This document shows, one piece after another, positions 1-5,725 of a stretch of 5,734 bases of DNA (within the stretch, counting starts at the first letter, position 1; every line of letters begins with the position of its first letter). Both the position numbers and the translations under genes were made by a program. The stretch lies in the NCBI GenBank assembly GCA_024694785.1, contig JAILJL010000035.1, forward strand, positions 1 through 5,734, in the 5' to 3' direction. The DNA is from Lachnospiraceae bacterium (GTDB taxonomy: Bacteria > Bacillota > Clostridia > Lachnospirales > Lachnospiraceae). A model generated the notes under the pieces. That model made no database searches, was not told where the DNA came from, and saw nothing but the letters and a program-made list of their open reading frames with translations.

Positions 1-134
1 AAGCAGGATTTGATAACTTAAAGGGACACAAGAGCGTAGGTGGTCTTCGTGCATCTATCTACAACGCTATGCCAAAGGACGGCGTTGAGGCTTTAGTTGA
101 GTTCCTTAAGAAATTTGAGAAGGAGAATGCATAA
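1..134 (+). CDS. serC: Phosphoserine aminotransferase, C-terminal fragment
   Basis: This is the last 43 codons plus stop of a gene that begins outside the window; the frame is set by codons starting at base 3. The tail contains [17 protein letters not shown] followed by [18 protein letters not shown], which matches the conserved C-terminal end of phosphoserine aminotransferase ([16 protein letters not shown]). The arginine of GGLRAS belongs to the substrate carboxylate-binding region in this family. The enzyme is a cytosolic PLP-dependent aminotransferase that converts 3-phosphohydroxypyruvate plus glutamate to phosphoserine and 2-oxoglutarate. The following gene makes its substrate. The stop codon overlaps the serA start by one base (TAATG), and the serA ribosome site AAGGAG (120-125) lies inside this gene, so translation is probably coupled. 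The catalytic lysine region is outside the window. Confidence 0.93.
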   Translation, partial: AGFDNLKGHKSVGGLRASIYNAMPKDGVEALVEFLKKFEKENA

Positions 135-1258
135 TGGCTAAGTATTATTGCTTTAATGCTATTTCTGAAGTAGGTCTTAAGAGATTTAGCAATGATTATG
201 TTAAGACAGAAGAGTTAAATGATGCAGAAGCAGTGCTTGTTCGTTCTGCAGATTTACATGAGACAGAGTTCCCTGAAGGACTTAAGGTTATCGCAAGAGC
301 AGGTGCCGGCGTTAACAATATTCCGCTTGATAAGTGCGCTGAGAAGGGTATCGTAGTATTCAATACTCCTGGTGCTAACGCTAACGCAGTTAACGAGCTT
401 GTACTTATGGGCATGCTTCTTGCATATCGTCATGGTATTGAAGGTAATGCATGGATCAAGGCTAATAAGGATGATCAGGATATTACCAAGAATGCAGAGA
501 AGGCTAAGAAGGCTTTCGTTGGTCATGAGTTACTTGGCAAGACAATCGGTATTATCGGTGTAGGTGCTATCGGTGTTAAGGTTGCTCATACAGCAGCAGC
601 ACTTGGAATGAGCGTAATCGGATTCGATGCTTTCGGTATTCCGGACTTTAGACGTGCTCAGCTTCCTGAGGGAACCAAGATCGTTGATAAGATGGAAGAT
701 GTATTTGCAGGTTCCGATTTTATCACAGTTCATGTACCGCTTACAGATGCTACAAGAAGCATGATCAATAAGAACAACATGGCTATGATGAAGGACGGCG
801 TTGTTATCCTTAACTTCGCTCGTAACGGAATCGTTGATAATAAGGACGTAGCAGAAGCTATGAAGTCCGGCAAGGTTATGGCTTATGTATGCGACTTCCC
901 TGAAGTTGAGACAGCCAACATGGAAGGTGCAATCATTTTACCTCACCTTGGAGCATCTACAGATGAAGCAGAAGAGAACTGCGCAGCTATGGCAGTTGAT
1001 GAAATCGTTGAGTTCATCGAGAATGGTAACGTAGTTAACTCCGTTAACTTCCCTTCAGTTTCGTTAGAGAGAACAGGCAAGAAGAGAGCAACAATCCTTT
1101 TCAAGGGTGACTCTATTGTAAATAAGCTTGATATCAACGTTAAGAACAGCAAGGAAGCAACCAAGAACGGTTACGGTGTTGCTATCGTTGATACAGATGA
1201 TGATATCTGCCCTAAGTGTGTATCTGTTGAAGGTGTACTCAAAGCACAGGTTATCTAA
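134..1258 (+). CDS. serA: D-3-phosphoglycerate dehydrogenase with shortened ACT-like tail
   Basis: A 374-aa cytosolic NAD-dependent dehydrogenase of the D-2-hydroxyacid family, oxidising 3-phosphoglycerate to 3-phosphohydroxypyruvate, the first committed step of serine synthesis. The Rossmann nucleotide site is GVGAIG (142-147), with the acidic ribose-binding residue following at D165. The catalytic set is visible: R230 in NFARNGIVD, E259 in DFPEVE and H271 in PHLGAST. The R-to-E spacing of 29 equals that of E. coli SerA (R240/E269). The substrate-binding segment ARAGAGVNNIP is at 54-64. After NSVNFP (302-307) a C-terminal piece of about 58 residues resembles an ACT domain but appears to lack much of the first helix, so serine feedback may be altered or absent (inference). 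The start is chosen from AAGGAG 8 nt upstream and the TAATG overlap with serC. Its place directly behind serC makes SerA far more likely than another hydroxyacid dehydrogenase. Confidence 0.93.
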   Translation: MAKYYCFNAISEVGLKRFSNDYVKTEELNDAEAVLVRSADLHETEFPEGLKVIARAGAGVNNIPLDKCAEKGIVVFNTPGANANAVNELVLMGMLLAYRHGIEGNAWIKANKDDQDITKNAEKAKKAFVGHELLGKTIGIIGVGAIGVKVAHTAAALGMSVIGFDAFGIPDFRRAQLPEGTKIVDKMEDVFAGSDFITVHVPLTDATRSMINKNNMAMMKDGVVILNFARNGIVDNKDVAEAMKSGKVMAYVCDFPEVETANMEGAIILPHLGASTDEAEENCAAMAVDEIVEFIENGNVVNSVNFPSVSLERTGKKRATILFKGDSIVNKLDINVKNSKEATKNGYGVAIVDTDDDICPKCVSVEGVLKAQVI

Positions 1259-1280
1259 TCAGAACTTTTATACAAGATAT

Positions 1281-1310
1281 AAGGGGTTGCAATGAAATTG
1301 CAACCCTTTT
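1281..1310 (+). terminator. Rho-independent terminator after serC-serA
   Basis: A 13-bp stem pairs 1281-1293 with 1297-1309 around a GAA loop (core GGGTTGCAAT/ATTGCAACCC, one G-U pair), with its 3' arm running into TTTT at 1307-1310. It starts 22 nt after the serA stop and separates the serine genes from ftcD. Confidence 0.9.
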
Positions 1311-1337
1311 GCCTTGAATAAATATATTTCATATATG
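1309..1337 (+). promoter_or_regulatory. Possible promoter for ftcD operon
   Basis: TTGCCT (1309-1314) and TATATG (1332-1337) are separated by 17 nt in an AT-rich stretch between the serA terminator and the ftcD ribosome site. Both boxes are imperfect and the -35 overlaps the terminator tail. An alternative -35, TTGAAT at 1314-1319, has no good -10 partner. The position is plausible, but the boxes alone are weak evidence. Confidence 0.25.
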
Positions 1338-1367
1338 CAATAAGACATATACAGGAAAGGACGTAAA

Positions 1368-2261
1368 ATGGATAAGATTTTGGAATGCGTACCTAATTAC
1401 AGTGAGGGACGTGACAAGAAGAAAATCGAAGCAATCGTTGATTGTTTCCGTGGTAAGGATAATGTTAAGTTACTTGATTACAGTAACGATGAGAATCATA
1501 ACCGTTCCGTTGTAACGATAATCGGTGAGCCTGAGGCTTTAAAGGCTGCAGTTGTTGAATCAATCGGCAAGGCAATCGAGTTAATAGATATGACAAAGCA
1601 TGAGGGTCAGCATCCTCGTATGGGTTGTGTAGACGTTATTCCTTTTATTCCGATCAAGAACTGTACAGTAGATGAAGCTGATGCAGTTGCAAAGGAAGTG
1701 GCTAAGGAAGCATCCGAGAAGTTCGGACAGCCGTTCTTCTTATATGAGAAGTCTGCATCAGCTCCTCATAGAGAGAACCTTGCAGATATAAGGAAGGGAC
1801 AGTTCGAGGGAATGGCCGAGAAGATGAAGGATCCTATGTGGAAGCCTGATTTTGGTCCTGATACAATCCACCCGACAGGTGGTGTAACAGCTATAGGAGC
1901 GAGAATGCCACTCGTAGCATTTAATATTAACCTCGATACACCTAATGTAGAGATCGCAACTGCTATCGCTAAGAAGATTCGCTATATAAACGGCGGTTTC
2001 AGATATGTTAAGGCTATGGGAGTTATGCTTGAGGAGAGAAATATCGCTCAGGTATCAATGAACCTTGTAAACTATGAGAAGTCTGCTATCTATCGTGTAT
2101 TTGAGACAGTTAAGATGGAAGCAAGAAGATACGGTGTTAACGTTGTAGGTTCCGAAGTAATCGGTCTTGTACCTATGGCAGCACTCGTAGATGCGGCTGA
2201 GTATTATTTGCAGATTGAGAACTTCGATATCAATCAGGTTCTTGAGACAAGATTAATCTAA
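1368..2261 (+). CDS. ftcD: Glutamate formimidoyltransferase
   Basis: A 297-aa cytosolic enzyme that transfers the formimino group of N-formimino-L-glutamate to tetrahydrofolate, giving 5-formimino-THF and glutamate (late histidine breakdown). The opening ECVPNYSEGRD (6-16) is the family signature. H82, in GQHPRMGCVDVIPFIP (80-95), falls at the same number as the catalytic histidine reported for the porcine formiminotransferase domain. Two subdomains are expected: N-terminal about 1-178, and C-terminal from about 181 to the end, beginning PLVAFNINLDT. The HPTGGVTAIGAR segment (168-179) is at the junction. The length equals the transferase half only, with no fused cyclodeaminase; that activity is encoded by the next gene, 30 nt downstream. 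The start has AGGAAAGG about 7 nt upstream. No hutH, hutU or hutI lies in the window, so the formiminoglutamate source is not shown here. Confidence 0.93.
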   Translation: MDKILECVPNYSEGRDKKKIEAIVDCFRGKDNVKLLDYSNDENHNRSVVTIIGEPEALKAAVVESIGKAIELIDMTKHEGQHPRMGCVDVIPFIPIKNCTVDEADAVAKEVAKEASEKFGQPFFLYEKSASAPHRENLADIRKGQFEGMAEKMKDPMWKPDFGPDTIHPTGGVTAIGARMPLVAFNINLDTPNVEIATAIAKKIRYINGGFRYVKAMGVMLEERNIAQVSMNLVNYEKSAIYRVFETVKMEARRYGVNVVGSEVIGLVPMAALVDAAEYYLQIENFDINQVLETRLI

Positions 2262-2291
2262 TTCCGATTTTGAAATTAGGAGGAAACATAC

Positions 2292-2897
2292 ATGAAGAAT
2301 ATGACAGTTGCAGATTTTACTGCATTAACAGAATCAAATGCACCGGCACCGGGCGGCGGATCCGTTGCAGCACTTTGTGGTGCACTTGGTGCAGCACTTT
2401 CCGGAATGGTAGCTAATCTTACAATCGGTCGTGAGAAGTATCAGGATTCCTGGAAGGAAATGGAAGATATGGAGCCTAAGGCAAAAGCTCTTTCTGAGAA
2501 GTTACTTGATCAGATTAAGATTGATTCCGATTCTTTCGATGCTTATATGGCAGCAACCAAGCTTCCGAAGGAAACTGATGAGGAGAAAGCAGTTCGTCGC
2601 GAAGCTATGCAGAAGGGTCTTAAGGAAGCAGCTCTTGTTCCGCTTGAGACTGCTAAGATGGCATATGAGATTATGGATTATGCAGAAGCAGCAATTAAGC
2701 GTGGTAATCCTAATTCCGTAACAGATGGTAAGACAGGTCTTATGCTTGCCCGTACGGCAGTTCTTGCTGCAGGTTACAATGTTAAAATTAACCTTGAAGG
2801 AATTAAGGACGAAGCTTTCGTTGCAGAGAAGACTAAGGAAATCGTTGAAATCGAGCAGAATGCAATTCGCCGTGAGAAGGAAATCCTTGGACTTTAA
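2292..2897 (+). CDS. fchA: Cyclodeaminase/cyclohydrolase family protein (formimino-THF cyclodeaminase)
   Basis: A 201-aa, almost wholly helical, soluble protein of the FTCD C-terminal/FchA family. Diagnostic segments are SNAPAPGGGSVAAL (15-28), the acidic DSDSFDAYMAA (78-88) and GNPNSVTDGKTGLMLA (138-153), the last being the conserved G-N-x-N-S-x-x-D region. Next to ftcD the likely reaction is conversion of 5-formimino-THF to 5,10-methenyl-THF with ammonia release. Relatives named FchA act instead, or also, as methenyl-THF cyclohydrolases, and sequence alone does not separate the two, so the symbol is a family label. AGGAGG (2278-2283) sits 8 nt before the ATG. The 30-nt gap to ftcD and the terminator after the stop support a two-gene operon. 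In animals the two activities are fused in one channelling protein; here they are separate chains. Confidence 0.88.
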   Translation: MKNMTVADFTALTESNAPAPGGGSVAALCGALGAALSGMVANLTIGREKYQDSWKEMEDMEPKAKALSEKLLDQIKIDSDSFDAYMAATKLPKETDEEKAVRREAMQKGLKEAALVPLETAKMAYEIMDYAEAAIKRGNPNSVTDGKTGLMLARTAVLAAGYNVKINLEGIKDEAFVAEKTKEIVEIEQNAIRREKEILGL

Positions 2898-2912
2898 TTC
2901 ATTTTGATTTTT

Positions 2913-2942
2913 AAAACCACCATGTTTTGCATGGTGGTTTTT
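2913..2942 (+). terminator. Rho-independent terminator after ftcD-fchA, possibly bidirectional
   Basis: A perfect 12-bp stem pairs 2913-2924 (AAAACCACCATG) with 2930-2941 around a TTTTG loop and runs into TTTTT. It begins 15 nt after the fchA stop. Because the left arm begins AAAA, a transcript from the opposite strand would also show a hairpin ending in UUUU, so it could stop read-through from the convergent gene at 3116-4099. Confidence 0.92.
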
Positions 2943-2951
2943 GTTATACAT

Positions 2952-3104
2952 GCGAACGGGCGACCATATATTGTGCAGTCGGCACGCTTGCGCTACATGG
3001 TCCCTGGTCACGTTACATAAAGTGCTGCTGCACTTCGTTCGCACCACTTAAGTAACGACCGTGCCCAAGTACCTCCTTGCATCAATATATGGCGCCCTTT
3101 TCGC
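2952..3104. repeat. 153-nt imperfect inverted-repeat element (candidate structured RNA or dispersed repeat)
   Basis: This fills the gap between two convergent genes and has no credible ORF. The ends are complementary: GCGAA (2952-2956) with TTCGC (3100-3104), GGGCG (2958-2962) with CGCCC (3093-3097), and CCATATATTG (2964-2973) with CAATATATGG (3083-3092). That makes 20 bp interrupted only by small bulges. Inside, further nested pairs keep the symmetry: TGCA (2974-2977) with TGCA (3078-3081), GGCACG (2981-2986) with CGTGCC (3060-3065), GTTAC (3012-3016) with GTAAC (3052-3056), and AAGTG (3020-3024) with CACTT (3045-3049). The whole unit can fold into one long irregular rod on either strand. 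It is richer in GC than the flanking intergenic DNA. It could be a dispersed palindromic repeat, a remnant non-autonomous element or a non-coding RNA; none of these is proven. Confidence 0.7.
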
Positions 3105-3115
3105 TTGGCTAATCA

Positions 3116-4099
3116 CTATGCCTTAGCGGCAAAATCAACGTGTTGGATGGTGCCGACAGTGCCTTGCTCGTATAGGAAGAACCCGGTCTTACGGATGTAG
3201 GCATCGGTATGACCGTGATGATCTTTTAAGGCGAAATTCGTATCTGAATGCGTAAGTCCGATAGCGCCTATTCCGACATCTTTAAGTGACAGAAGCTTTT
3301 CCTCACCACCGCCGCATCTTACCCAGACCTTGAGCTTTTCGAAGATTTCGTCCGCTTCATCGATAAATCCGTTTTGGTCGATATCGTAAAGTGATAATTC
3401 CGCGAATCCGTTACCTGATAATGCACCGAATAATTCGCTTCCGTCATTGATGGTTCCGTCTTCGTTTTTATCAAGGGCAAGGAATCCCGAGCCTTCGCCT
3501 AAAGAAGATATTTCTTCTGCAGTACCATCGCAGTCGAGGTCGAAGAAGAAGTCCATGCTGTCTATATCAGGTAGATCTCCGTCAAGATTAACAATCAGAG
3601 GATCTGTAAAAGCTGTAGGGATGTTGGTATACGTCGAGACTTCCTGATAGAAGGTCCTGGACATACTGATATTAAGGTTGATATTAATCTCGCGCCCATC
3701 AGCAGTTGTAACACAGGCAGAGGCTTCTAAAGTAGTTGATTCGGACTCATAATACGTTGTCGTGGTATTAAGATAATACTGTCCGGTATTGTTTCCTGTG
3801 TTATTGGTTATGCTGTCGTCGGCAGTCGGAGATTTCTTCTTGAAAAGAGTCTCAAAAAGAATCTGAGTAAGTCTTCTGCGTAATTCGTCATACGGATCCT
3901 TCTCTTTAATGTAAGATGGCGACGTTGACATGCCGACAGAGCCGGTTTTTGCCGACTTCTTGGCAATTCCGACATCTACTGATAGATTTGTGCTTTTTTG
4001 ACCTGTAGCCGGTTTGAAAGCGATTTTCTGAGTAGTAGAAGATAAATAGGCACACTTATTGGTTGAACGCATGCTTATTCTAGATGAATTGATAATCAT
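3116..4099 (-). CDS. EF-hand-like calcium-loop protein of unknown function
   Basis: A 327-aa protein. Residues 1-165 are rich in Ser, Thr and Asn, with a charged patch (KEKDPYDELRRR, 65-76) and a KKK at 87-89. From 167 the sequence follows a recognisable pattern: DPLIVNLDGD, then calcium-type loops D187-L-D-C-D-G, D210-K-N-E-D-G-T-I-N-D-G-S-E, and D239-I-D-Q-N-G-F-I-D-E-A-D (a canonical 12-residue loop). LKVWV (256-260), GIGAIGL (276-282) and GTVGTIQHVDF (313-323) follow. The order of D-x-D-x-D-G loop, GxGxGFLALDKNxDGxIxDGSELFG and a VWxxxxG stretch is shared with EF-hand modules in large RTX/VCBS-type secreted proteins and with short stand-alone clostridial proteins (recalled, not searched). 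No signal peptide, membrane segment, sortase motif or lipobox is visible. Calcium binding is inferred; the cellular role is unknown. The start is supported by AGGGAG (4108-4113) 8 nt upstream. The gene is monocistronic, with its own long structured leader. Confidence 0.85.
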   Translation of the reverse strand: MIINSSRISMRSTNKCAYLSSTTQKIAFKPATGQKSTNLSVDVGIAKKSAKTGSVGMSTSPSYIKEKDPYDELRRRLTQILFETLFKKKSPTADDSITNNTGNNTGQYYLNTTTTYYESESTTLEASACVTTADGREININLNISMSRTFYQEVSTYTNIPTAFTDPLIVNLDGDLPDIDSMDFFFDLDCDGTAEEISSLGEGSGFLALDKNEDGTINDGSELFGALSGNGFAELSLYDIDQNGFIDEADEIFEKLKVWVRCGGGEEKLLSLKDVGIGAIGLTHSDTNFALKDHHGHTDAYIRKTGFFLYEQGTVGTIQHVDFAAKA

Positions 4100-4103
4100 G
4101 TGT

Positions 4104-4133
4104 AAGTCTCCCTTCTTTAAAAGGGGCAGACTT
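4104..4133 (-). promoter_or_regulatory. Hairpin burying the ribosome site of the EF-hand gene
   Basis: In the - strand transcript AAGUCU (4133-4128) pairs with AGACUU (4109-4104), and CCCUU (4114-4110 partner region at 4125-4121) pairs with AAGGG (4114-4110). This gives 11 bp with a 2-nt GC bulge and a 6-nt loop. The ribosome site AGGGAG (4113-4108) lies wholly inside the stem and the start codon follows at 4099-4097. In this fold translation should be inhibited. The pairing is read directly from the sequence; the regulatory effect is inferred. Confidence 0.55.
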
Positions 4134-4224
4134 TCCCGATCGCATCCTTGTTAGGGGGAAAAAAATAACATATGTCTGGCGATATCCTTATCACTACACA
4201 TATGTCATCCTTGAAAGCCCTTTT
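4119..4224 (-). promoter_or_regulatory. Riboswitch-like structured 5' leader, class unknown
   Basis: On the - strand AAAAGGGC (4224-4217) can pair with GCCCCUUUU (4127-4119) with a single bulged C, and the adjoining CUUUC (4217-4213) can pair with GAAAG (4135-4131) in an alternative register. This long-range stem encloses the terminator-like hairpin and uses the same CCCCUUUU bases that otherwise pair with the ribosome site, so the two folds exclude one another. AAGGAU occurs three times on this strand (plus-strand 4144-4149, 4184-4189, 4207-4212). I do not recognise a known riboswitch class. Together with the upstream AT-rich stretch this accounts for most of the roughly 230-nt gap between the EF-hand gene and pyrI. 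Confidence 0.4.
4159..4205 (-). terminator. Terminator-like hairpin (possible attenuator) in the EF-hand gene leader
   Basis: On the - strand an 8-bp outer stem, ACATATGT (4205-4198) with ACATATGT (4175-4168), encloses a 3x3 internal loop, a 6-bp stem GTGATA/TATCGC (one G-U) and an AGGA tetraloop; the structure is 38 nt and symmetric. It is followed by TA and seven T (4165-4159). It lies about 60 nt upstream of the start codon and is not at the end of any gene, so it could act as a leader attenuator. The outer stem is AU-rich, which makes it a weaker terminator than the others here. Confidence 0.5.
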
Positions 4225-4249
4225 ATATTTAATTGTATAACCATGGTTA

Positions 4250-4255
4250 ATTATA
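4250..4255 (-). promoter_or_regulatory. Possible -10 box for the EF-hand gene
   Basis: A perfect TATAAT lies on the - strand in an AT-rich stretch between the pyrI terminator and the structured leader. It would start transcription near 4243 and give a leader of about 143 nt. No good -35 is present at the usual distance (TCAACC at 17 nt), and other AT-rich -10-like words lie nearby, so the exact promoter is uncertain. Confidence 0.35.
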
Positions 4256-4283
4256 TTATCGGACGAAAATGGGGTTGACTTAA

Positions 4284-4318
4284 TAAAAAAGTGGCCGTTT
4301 TGTAAAAAAACAGCCACT
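4284..4318 (-). terminator. Rho-independent terminator of pyrB-pyrI
   Basis: On the - strand AGTGGCTGTTTT (4318-4307) pairs with AAAACGGCCACT (4301-4290) over 12 bp around a 5-nt loop, followed by a run of T (4289-4284). It begins 11 nt after the pyrI stop. One position is G-U on this strand but would be C-A on the other, which shows that it is built for the - strand. Confidence 0.9.
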
Positions 4319-4329
4319 CTAATGTATAA

Positions 4330-4761
4330 TTAGTTCTTTCTGTACTTCTCTTCGCAATATTTACATCTGTAGACAGCATTTTCTTCATCGGTAAGGATGA
4401 AGACCTGTTCAAGCTCCTGTTCGATTGATGTGATACATCTCGGGTTCTTACAGGTGATTACGTTATGAATCTCTTTTGGAAGAGAGAGCTTCTTTTTCTC
4501 AACTATCTGCTCATCCTTAATTACATTAACGGTTATATTGTGATCGAGGAATCCTAATACGTCTAAATTGATTGTTCCGACAGGGCATTCAACCTTTAAG
4601 ATGTCTTTTCTTCCCATTGCTTTACTCTGAGCATTGGTAATGATTGCAACTGTCGAATCCTTAAGCTCGTCGAGCTTCATATCGTGATAGAGGCTTAAAG
4701 CTTTACCTGCTTTAATATGATCCAATACATATCCTTCTTTAATAGCACCTACGTTAATCAT
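4330..4761 (-). CDS. pyrI: Aspartate carbamoyltransferase regulatory subunit
   Basis: A 143-aa protein, slightly shorter than the E. coli chain. It has an N-terminal nucleotide-binding domain (about 1-95, starting [15 protein letters not shown], with GKALSLY at 19-25) and a C-terminal zinc domain. All four zinc ligands are visible: C104 and C109 in CKNPRC, and C133 and C136 in CKYC. In enterobacterial ATCase this subunit binds CTP/ATP and joins catalytic trimers into a dodecamer through the zinc domain; the same assembly is inferred here. It overlaps the pyrB end by four bases (ATGA), with GGAGGTG (4767-4773) just upstream of the ATG, so translation is probably coupled and subunit ratios matched. 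A terminator follows. The enzyme acts in the cytosol in de novo pyrimidine synthesis. Confidence 0.95.
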   Translation of the reverse strand: MINVGAIKEGYVLDHIKAGKALSLYHDMKLDELKDSTVAIITNAQSKAMGRKDILKVECPVGTINLDVLGFLDHNITVNVIKDEQIVEKKKLSLPKEIHNVITCKNPRCITSIEQELEQVFILTDEENAVYRCKYCEEKYRKN

Positions 4762-5675
4762 ACCTGCACCTCCAATAATGTTAAGATAAGAGCCATACGA
4801 ACGTATACGCCGTATTGAGCCTGCTCGAAATAGTTGGCACGAGGATCGTCATCTACTGCAACCGAAATCTCGTTAACACGAGGAAGGGGATGCATAACAA
4901 TCATGTCATCCTTTGCAAGAGCCATCTTCTTAGGATCTAAGATGTAGAAACCTTTCATTCTTAAGTATTCTTCCTCGTTGAAGAATCTTTCTTTCTGGAT
5001 TCTTGTCATATAGAGGATGTCAAGATCTGCCATGGCATCTTCCAATTTCTCAACTTCCTTGTATTCAATACCGTTAGCATCAAGAACTTCTTCTTTGATG
5101 TAGCTTGGAACCTTTAACTCTTCAGGAGAGATTAAGACAAACTTAACATTCTTATAGCGAACAAGAGCCGAGATAAGTGAATGAACGGTACGACCGAACT
5201 TAAGATCTCCGCAAAGTCCGACAGTAAGATTATCAAGACGACCTTTTTTCTGTTTAATGGTGAGTAAATCTGTAAGAGTTTGTGTTGGATGCTGATGACC
5301 ACCGTCACCGGCATTGATTACGGGAATAAGAGATTTGGTAGAACCAACAAGAGGAGCGCCCTCCTTTGGATGTCTGATAGCACAGATATCTGCGTAACAG
5401 GAAATAACACGAATAGTATCAGAAACACTTTCACCTTTGGCTGCCGATGAACTTCCGGCTTCGGAGAAACCTAATACCTGTCCGCCGAGACGAAGCATAG
5501 CGGATTCAAAACTTAAACGTGTTCTGGTACTTGGCTCATAGAAACATGTCGCCAGGATTTTGCCGTCACATGCGTGTGCATATTTGGCAGGATGCTTCTC
5601 GATGTCATCGGCCAGCGCAAGAAGCTTGTCGAGTTCTTCTACCGAGAAGTCAAGTGGGCTCATTAAATGACGCAT
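4758..5675 (-). CDS. pyrB: Aspartate carbamoyltransferase catalytic subunit
   Basis: A 305-aa cytosolic enzyme joining carbamoyl phosphate and aspartate to N-carbamoyl-aspartate, the committed step of pyrimidine synthesis. The carbamoyl-phosphate site FYEPSTRTR (45-53) is intact. K80 in SSSAAKGES matches the lysine (K84 in E. coli) contributed across the trimer interface. R101 in IRHP, H129 in HQHPTQ, R162 in FGRTVHS, R225 in TRIQKER and the HPLPR loop (262-266) correspond to the E. coli active-site residues R105, H134, R167, R229 and P266/L267. The length is normal for the family. The start is chosen from GAGGAGG (5684-5690) 8 nt upstream. It is first of the pyrB-pyrI pair, with a 4-base overlap. 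Only 59 nt upstream are visible; they hold an AT-rich stretch and a small inverted repeat but no recognisable PyrR attenuator. Confidence 0.97.
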   Translation of the reverse strand: MRHLMSPLDFSVEELDKLLALADDIEKHPAKYAHACDGKILATCFYEPSTRTRLSFESAMLRLGGQVLGFSEAGSSSAAKGESVSDTIRVISCYADICAIRHPKEGAPLVGSTKSLIPVINAGDGGHQHPTQTLTDLLTIKQKKGRLDNLTVGLCGDLKFGRTVHSLISALVRYKNVKFVLISPEELKVPSYIKEEVLDANGIEYKEVEKLEDAMADLDILYMTRIQKERFFNEEEYLRMKGFYILDPKKMALAKDDMIVMHPLPRVNEISVAVDDDPRANYFEQAQYGVYVRMALILTLLEVQV

Positions 5676-5704
5676 AAAAAAGTCCTCCTCATTATTTAAT
5701 TATG

Positions 5705-5725
5705 AAACACTTTTGAAAAATGTTT
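5705..5725. repeat. Short inverted repeat upstream of pyrB
   Basis: AAACA (5705-5709) and TGTTT (5721-5725) flank TTTT and AAAA, giving a near-perfect 21-bp palindrome with one extra C. It lies about 15 nt upstream of the pyrB ribosome site. It could be an operator or chance symmetry in AT-rich DNA. Confidence 0.25.

Noticed and set aside
2502..3047. 181-aa open frame on the - strand, antisense to fchA
   Set aside because: It mirrors the fchA coding strand, its start lies inside the inverted-repeat element, it crosses a terminator, and its Cys/Leu/Asn-rich sequence resembles no protein I know.
2952..3104. Integron attC site or IS200/IS605-linked guide RNA
   Set aside because: The required GTTRRRY/RYYYAAC core ends were not found, and no integrase, TnpA or TnpB gene is in the window.
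3447..3647. 66-aa + strand open frame
   Set aside because: It is a shadow of the well-supported EF-hand gene on the other strand.
4100..4250. Known riboswitch classes (c-di-GMP-I, T-box and others)
   Set aside because: I could not find their conserved core motifs; only the generic switch layout is supported. An Rfam search would be decisive.
4117..4317. 66-aa open frame on the - strand upstream of the EF-hand gene
   Set aside because: It would begin with GTG inside the pyrI terminator hairpin and run through the structured leader; there is no ribosome site or recognisable domain.
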